The notes below the pieces were generated by a model. It was not told the origin of the DNA. It made no database searches and saw nothing but the letters and a program-made list of their open reading frames with translations. From SAR324 cluster bacterium (GTDB lineage: Bacteria; SAR324; NAC60-12), in assembly GCA_028282505.1 (NCBI GenBank), contig JANQHV010000446.1:1-39935 (forward strand): DNA of 39,935 nucleotides. The letters are read 5' to 3'. Positions 37,575-39,935 of this stretch are shown piece by piece; position 1 is the stretch's first letter; every line of letters starts with the position of its first letter. The position numbers and the translations under genes were made by a program.

Positions 37575-38081
37575 TTAGTTTAGTTCTGCATCGCCGTCCC
37601 CTGGATTAAATGATTTTTCAAATGTCTGGTGTTTCTCCCATTGCAAACACAACTCTTCAATGAAGCAAAAGTCAGTATTTTGGGTTTCTTGTATGCAACT
37701 GGCAATTTGCTTTAAAGGGCGTTTTGATAAAAAATCGAGATCTGCTGTGCCGCGAAAATGTGGAGATGTGTATTGATCGGAGACTTGATGGATCCGGGCA
37801 ATCTGTTCGCCGAAATGGAAATTCTGTGGTTCACTCATCACAGAAGCAGGTTGGCCAGGGGCGTATTCGAAAAGACACCAACTGTGCTGGCCTTCAGGTA
37901 TTTGCAAAATTCCCATCAAATGACCATCTTTATCATGATAGGGGACTGCCACGGACACCCCCCATTGTTTCAAATAATGAAGCCACTCCAATTCAAATTG
38001 AAGTCCTTCTAGCTTAGAAATCCATTGTTTTTTAGTATGGTAGACCCGTGAAATAGCTAGAACCCTTGGTTCAACCTTGTC
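37575..38081 (-). pseudogene. Remnant of an APH-family phosphotransferase (SrkA/homoserine kinase-like)
   Basis: The frame is open from just after an in-frame TGA (38082-38084) to a stop at 37575. Its translation resembles the N-lobe and hinge of aminoglycoside-phosphotransferase-family kinases: VLAISRVYHTKKQW, LEWLHYLKQWGVSVAVPYHDKDG, WCLFEYAPGQP, FGEQIARIHQVSD. The glycine-rich start of the kinase is missing upstream of the TGA. The frame stops just where the catalytic HGDxHxxN should be; only PGDGDAELN is seen. The DFD magnesium motif and the C-lobe are absent. The break falls close to the inverted-repeat element, so insertion and deletion may have destroyed the gene. A short non-canonical start at TTG 37991 would give 138 residues, but I see no reason to think it makes an active kinase. 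Confidence 0.65.
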
Positions 38082-38084
38082 TCA

Positions 38085-38416
38085 TTTTATTACTTTCGGG
38101 CCTTCAAACAGCAATGTCAGCATTGCCTGTGGAACAAGAGGCAGGAAGTCATCGATCAAATCCCCCCTTGATCCTTTTTCTACATACCCAGGCGGATGGC
38201 CCCATAATTCGTACCATACTCTCCTGCACACACCATGTGGGCATTCCAGCCTGGATTGCTTTAAAATCGAGTCCCATTGCTTTTCAAATCGTTATGCAGG
38301 CTTCAACTCAACGATCCTCTTCTGGCAATGGACTCAATTCCTTAGAAAAGAGGCGTTTCTTCCAGCGAACTAATTTCGAGAATATTCTGCTGAAGAAACT
38401 AAAAAATCCTCTCAAC
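38085..38416. other. Intergenic stretch, no gene recognised
   Basis: Open frames exist on both strands but none has a ribosome site or a recognisable family signature. The base composition is coding-like, so it may be a degraded extension of the kinase remnant. Confidence 0.4.
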
Positions 38417-38965
38417 TTATCTTTTAGCTTTAGCAGCCGTTGTGGTGGTTTTGTCCGCCTCTTTGGCTTCAGCCTCTCCTTCTTCTGCTGTGGTTCCAGC
38501 ACCTGATCCTGAAGCTGCAGCCAACTGCTCCTCATAATAAGCTCTTGCTTTTTCTGGATCAAAGTTGAGGAAAGTACCACCCGACTCAAAATGGCGGATG
38601 AAAACTTTGCCCAAAGCGTAGGTGCTTGCACCAAAAACAGCTGGTGTGGATACCATTCCCAGGAATCCTCCCACCACAGGCACGGATTTAGCCAAACTGC
38701 CAGCAAAGCCCCCGAAAAAGCTTGGAGCAGATGAACCCACTAAAACTGTTGTAATGTGTTTAAACTTTGCTTGAGAAAATTCTGTTCCGTACATTTCCGC
38801 CAGTTTCTTGACCAACCAAAACTGAACACCACTATTGGTGGCTAAATCCACCAGAGGAACAGGAATAAATCCTGTCCCACTAGACACTAACGAATATTTA
38901 TTGACGAGGCTGGCAGCCTCGGCATTACGCTTTTCACGATCTTCACGATTTAAAACTGCTTCCAT
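38417..38965 (-). CDS. DUF697-like membrane-associated protein
   Basis: 182 residues, start ATG with GGAGAG five bases upstream. The body resembles DUF697 (YcjF-like) proteins: a charged N-terminus with NKYSLVSSGTGFIPVPLVDLATNSGVQ, then KLAEMYGTEFSQ, two glycine/alanine-rich hydrophobic stretches (~70-115; SLAKSVPVVGGFLGMVSTPAVFG in part) likely to insert in or lie on a membrane, and YALGKVFIRHFESGGTFL. The tail (~145-182) is low complexity, rich in Ala, Glu, Thr and Lys, ending KAKR. DUF697 proteins often accompany GTPases or stress functions, but no partner gene is visible here. It is transcribed toward the NRPS operon but separated from it by over 1.1 kb with a pseudogene, so it is probably unrelated. 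The function is unknown. Confidence 0.8.
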   Translation of the reverse strand: MEAVLNREDREKRNAEAASLVNKYSLVSSGTGFIPVPLVDLATNSGVQFWLVKKLAEMYGTEFSQAKFKHITTVLVGSSAPSFFGGFAGSLAKSVPVVGGFLGMVSTPAVFGASTYALGKVFIRHFESGGTFLNFDPEKARAYYEEQLAAASGSGAGTTAEEGEAEAKEADKTTTTAAKAKR

Positions 38966-39249
38966 TTATCTCTCCTACTAGGATGAAATTTAAAAGAAAT
39001 ATACCCCTTCACCCTCAATTCCTCATTCACTAGCGGGCGGGTACACACAACCATGACAAAAAATTATACCCCTCCATTCTATTATAAGGGGTATACCTTT
39101 TTTGAAGATGAAATTAGAATAAATTTCACCATCTAAAAAGGTAAATATTGCTTTAAAAACGGGCATTCGTGAATGAAAAATCGCCCCTTTACTTAAGTAT
39201 AAAGGTTATATTTCTTTTTCAAGATAAAAATACAAGTTGAATATGAATT
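38966..39249. other. Upstream region of the DUF697-like gene
   Basis: AT-rich, no gene seen. TATACCCCT occurs at 39000-39008 and 39065-39073, and inverted at 39087-39095. An imperfect palindrome CCTTTACTTAAGTATAAAGG lies near 39187-39206. These are candidate control elements for the gene at 38965. No certain promoter was found. Confidence 0.4.
39065..39095. promoter_or_regulatory. 9-bp inverted repeat TATACCCCT / AGGGGTATA
   Basis: Perfect 9-base arms are separated by a 13-base loop. The + strand copy is followed by CCTTTTTT, so it could read as a rightward terminator, but there is no + strand gene ending here. With a third direct copy at 39000-39008 it could instead be an operator or hairpin in front of the gene that starts at 38965. 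Confidence 0.4.
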
Positions 39250-39453
39250 TCAGAGCTTTGATGTTTTGTTAGCAGACATGATCATACTTTCGTCCGATGA
39301 ACACTTTTCACATATTTGATTGAAATGTTCTCTGAGCTTGTCGAAGAGAGTACAAATTTGTGAGTGACTCAAAGCTGTTTCCTGAATTCTTTTGTTATTT
39401 GTGTACAACATATAGCAGAACCGAAAAACTGTATATGGGGAAGTACTACTCAT
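39250..39453 (-). CDS. Small ORF, possible transposase N-terminal fragment
   Basis: 67 residues starting inside the first 114-bp-period repeat core. The segment FRFCYMLYTNNKRIQETALSHSQICTLFDKLREHF has the look of the short helix-turn-helix near the start of IS1595/ISXO2-like transposases (hydrophobic stretch, 'ETA', 'kLRE'). It stops at residue 67 with no catalytic domain downstream. There is no good ribosome site. It may be a decayed insertion-sequence fragment or a chance frame. Confidence 0.3.
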   Translation of the reverse strand: MSSTSPYTVFRFCYMLYTNNKRIQETALSHSQICTLFDKLREHFNQICEKCSSDESMIMSANKTSKL

Positions 39454-39779
39454 TTTTCCGGGGAGATTTTTTTTGTAAATAATTTCAGTTAGTTGAAGTA
39501 GTGAGAAAATTCAGTTTTTTTAGGAAATATAAAATGAAAAAATGGGATATGGGGAAGTACTACCTATTTTTCCGGGGAGGATTTTTTTATAAATAAATTC
39601 AAATAGTTAAATCGAATAAAGTCGCTTTTTTTCTATAAATTTTTCAGACAAAAAAGTATTATTTAGGGAAGTACTACCTATTTTTCCGGGGAGGTTATTT
39701 TTCGAATAATTTCAATAACTTAAACAAGGAGTAGATATTCTTTTTCTGGATTCTAAATTTATGGAAAAAAAAGAATAAA
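39438..39779. repeat. Three 114-bp-period direct repeats, with a faint fourth
   Basis: Units start at 39438, 39552 and 39666, exactly 114 bases apart. Each begins GGGAAGTACTACCTATTTTT (the first has CTCA for CCTA), continues CCGGGGAG, then a T-run and a weaker (G/T)AAATAATTTCA-AGTTAAA block. The last ~45 bases of each unit are divergent. At the predicted next position, 39780, a degenerate TATTTTTTCTGAGGGGG is in the same register. Confidence 0.85.
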
Positions 39780-39865
39780 TTTTAACTCAAGGTATTTTTT
39801 CTGAGGGGGTGAAATCAGGGAACATAATACCAATGAATATTTTTAAAAAAATATAATACCGTGAC
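39780..39865. other. AT-rich spacer with decayed repeat copy
   Basis: No gene is visible. It contains the degenerate fourth repeat core and then AT-rich sequence leading to the second inverted-repeat element. Confidence 0.4.
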
Positions 39866-39868
39866 TAA

Positions 39869-39935
39869 GAACCTGTTTGAAAAACCTGATTCTGCTGCAA
39901 AACCGCCTCATTGGCGTCTATTTTGAGGAAATTTG
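39869..39935. mobile_element. MITE-like element, copy 2, cut by window end
   Basis: The 67 visible bases match the left arm of the element at 37366 in the same orientation. The first 37 bases (GAACCTGTTTGAAAAACC onward) are identical, then about seven differences follow. It is preceded by TAA (39866-39868), which again fits a TNA target. The rest, and any transposase, would lie beyond the window. Confidence 0.7.

Noticed and set aside
38066-38506. 146-residue + strand open frame
   Set aside because: It overlaps the end of the DUF697-like gene antisense, has no ribosome site and shows no recognisable family; taken as chance or decayed sequence.
39438-39779. CRISPR array
   Set aside because: Only three cores, the period is 114 bases, the intervening sequence is partly conserved between units, and no cas genes are present.

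Overview
The window is a bacterial chromosome segment of moderate GC, with AT-rich spacers. It is dominated by one large, entirely minus-strand nonribosomal peptide synthetase (NRPS) operon that runs leftward from about 37.3 kb and off the left edge. Nothing fixes the taxon. AAGGAG/GAGGAGG ribosome sites and GTG starts are ordinary for bacteria, and there are no rRNA, tRNA or housekeeping genes to place it.

Right edge (37.3-39.9 kb): two copies of a short inverted-repeat element (one cut by the window end), a decayed phosphotransferase remnant, a DUF697-like gene with an unusual upstream region, a small ORF of doubtful status, and an AT-rich array of 114-bp-period repeats. This looks like an eroded mobile boundary beside the cluster.

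NRPS operon (1-37277): seven genes with gaps of about 35 bp or less, in transcription order. (A) 37277-28503: A-T-C-A-T-E-C plus a C-terminal TauD/SyrP-like Fe/2-oxoglutarate hydroxylase. (B) 28470-16105: an inactive C-like 'interface' domain, A(Asp)-T, C-C*-A(Thr)-T, C-A-T, C. (C) 16081-12833: A-T-C. (D) 12811-11402: diaminobutyrate-type aminotransferase. (E) 11390-9798: CmlA-like MBL-fold di-iron oxygenase. (F) 9782-4812: ACP-aminotransferase-C-T-C with no A or KS domain. (G) 4777-2909: glutamine-dependent asparagine synthase-like amidotransferase. (H) 2878 to beyond the left edge: half C domain, A (Phe-like), T, C. Counting H, that is eight genes.

Reading specificity codes by eye, the line plausibly builds: unknown starter, then a D-configured (possibly basic) residue, then beta-hydroxy-Asp, Thr, a basic residue, an unknown residue possibly beta-hydroxylated by the CmlA-like enzyme, a part handled by the aminotransferase protein, then a Phe-like residue and more. 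The most striking points are the Asp module split over two genes with its hydroxylase and interface domain, two unrelated beta-hydroxylase chemistries in one operon, the A/KS-less aminotransferase megaprotein, and the fact that all four complete NRPS proteins end in a condensation domain (one carrying the hydroxylase behind it). No thioesterase, MbtH, PPTase, transporter or regulator is visible; they may lie to the left.
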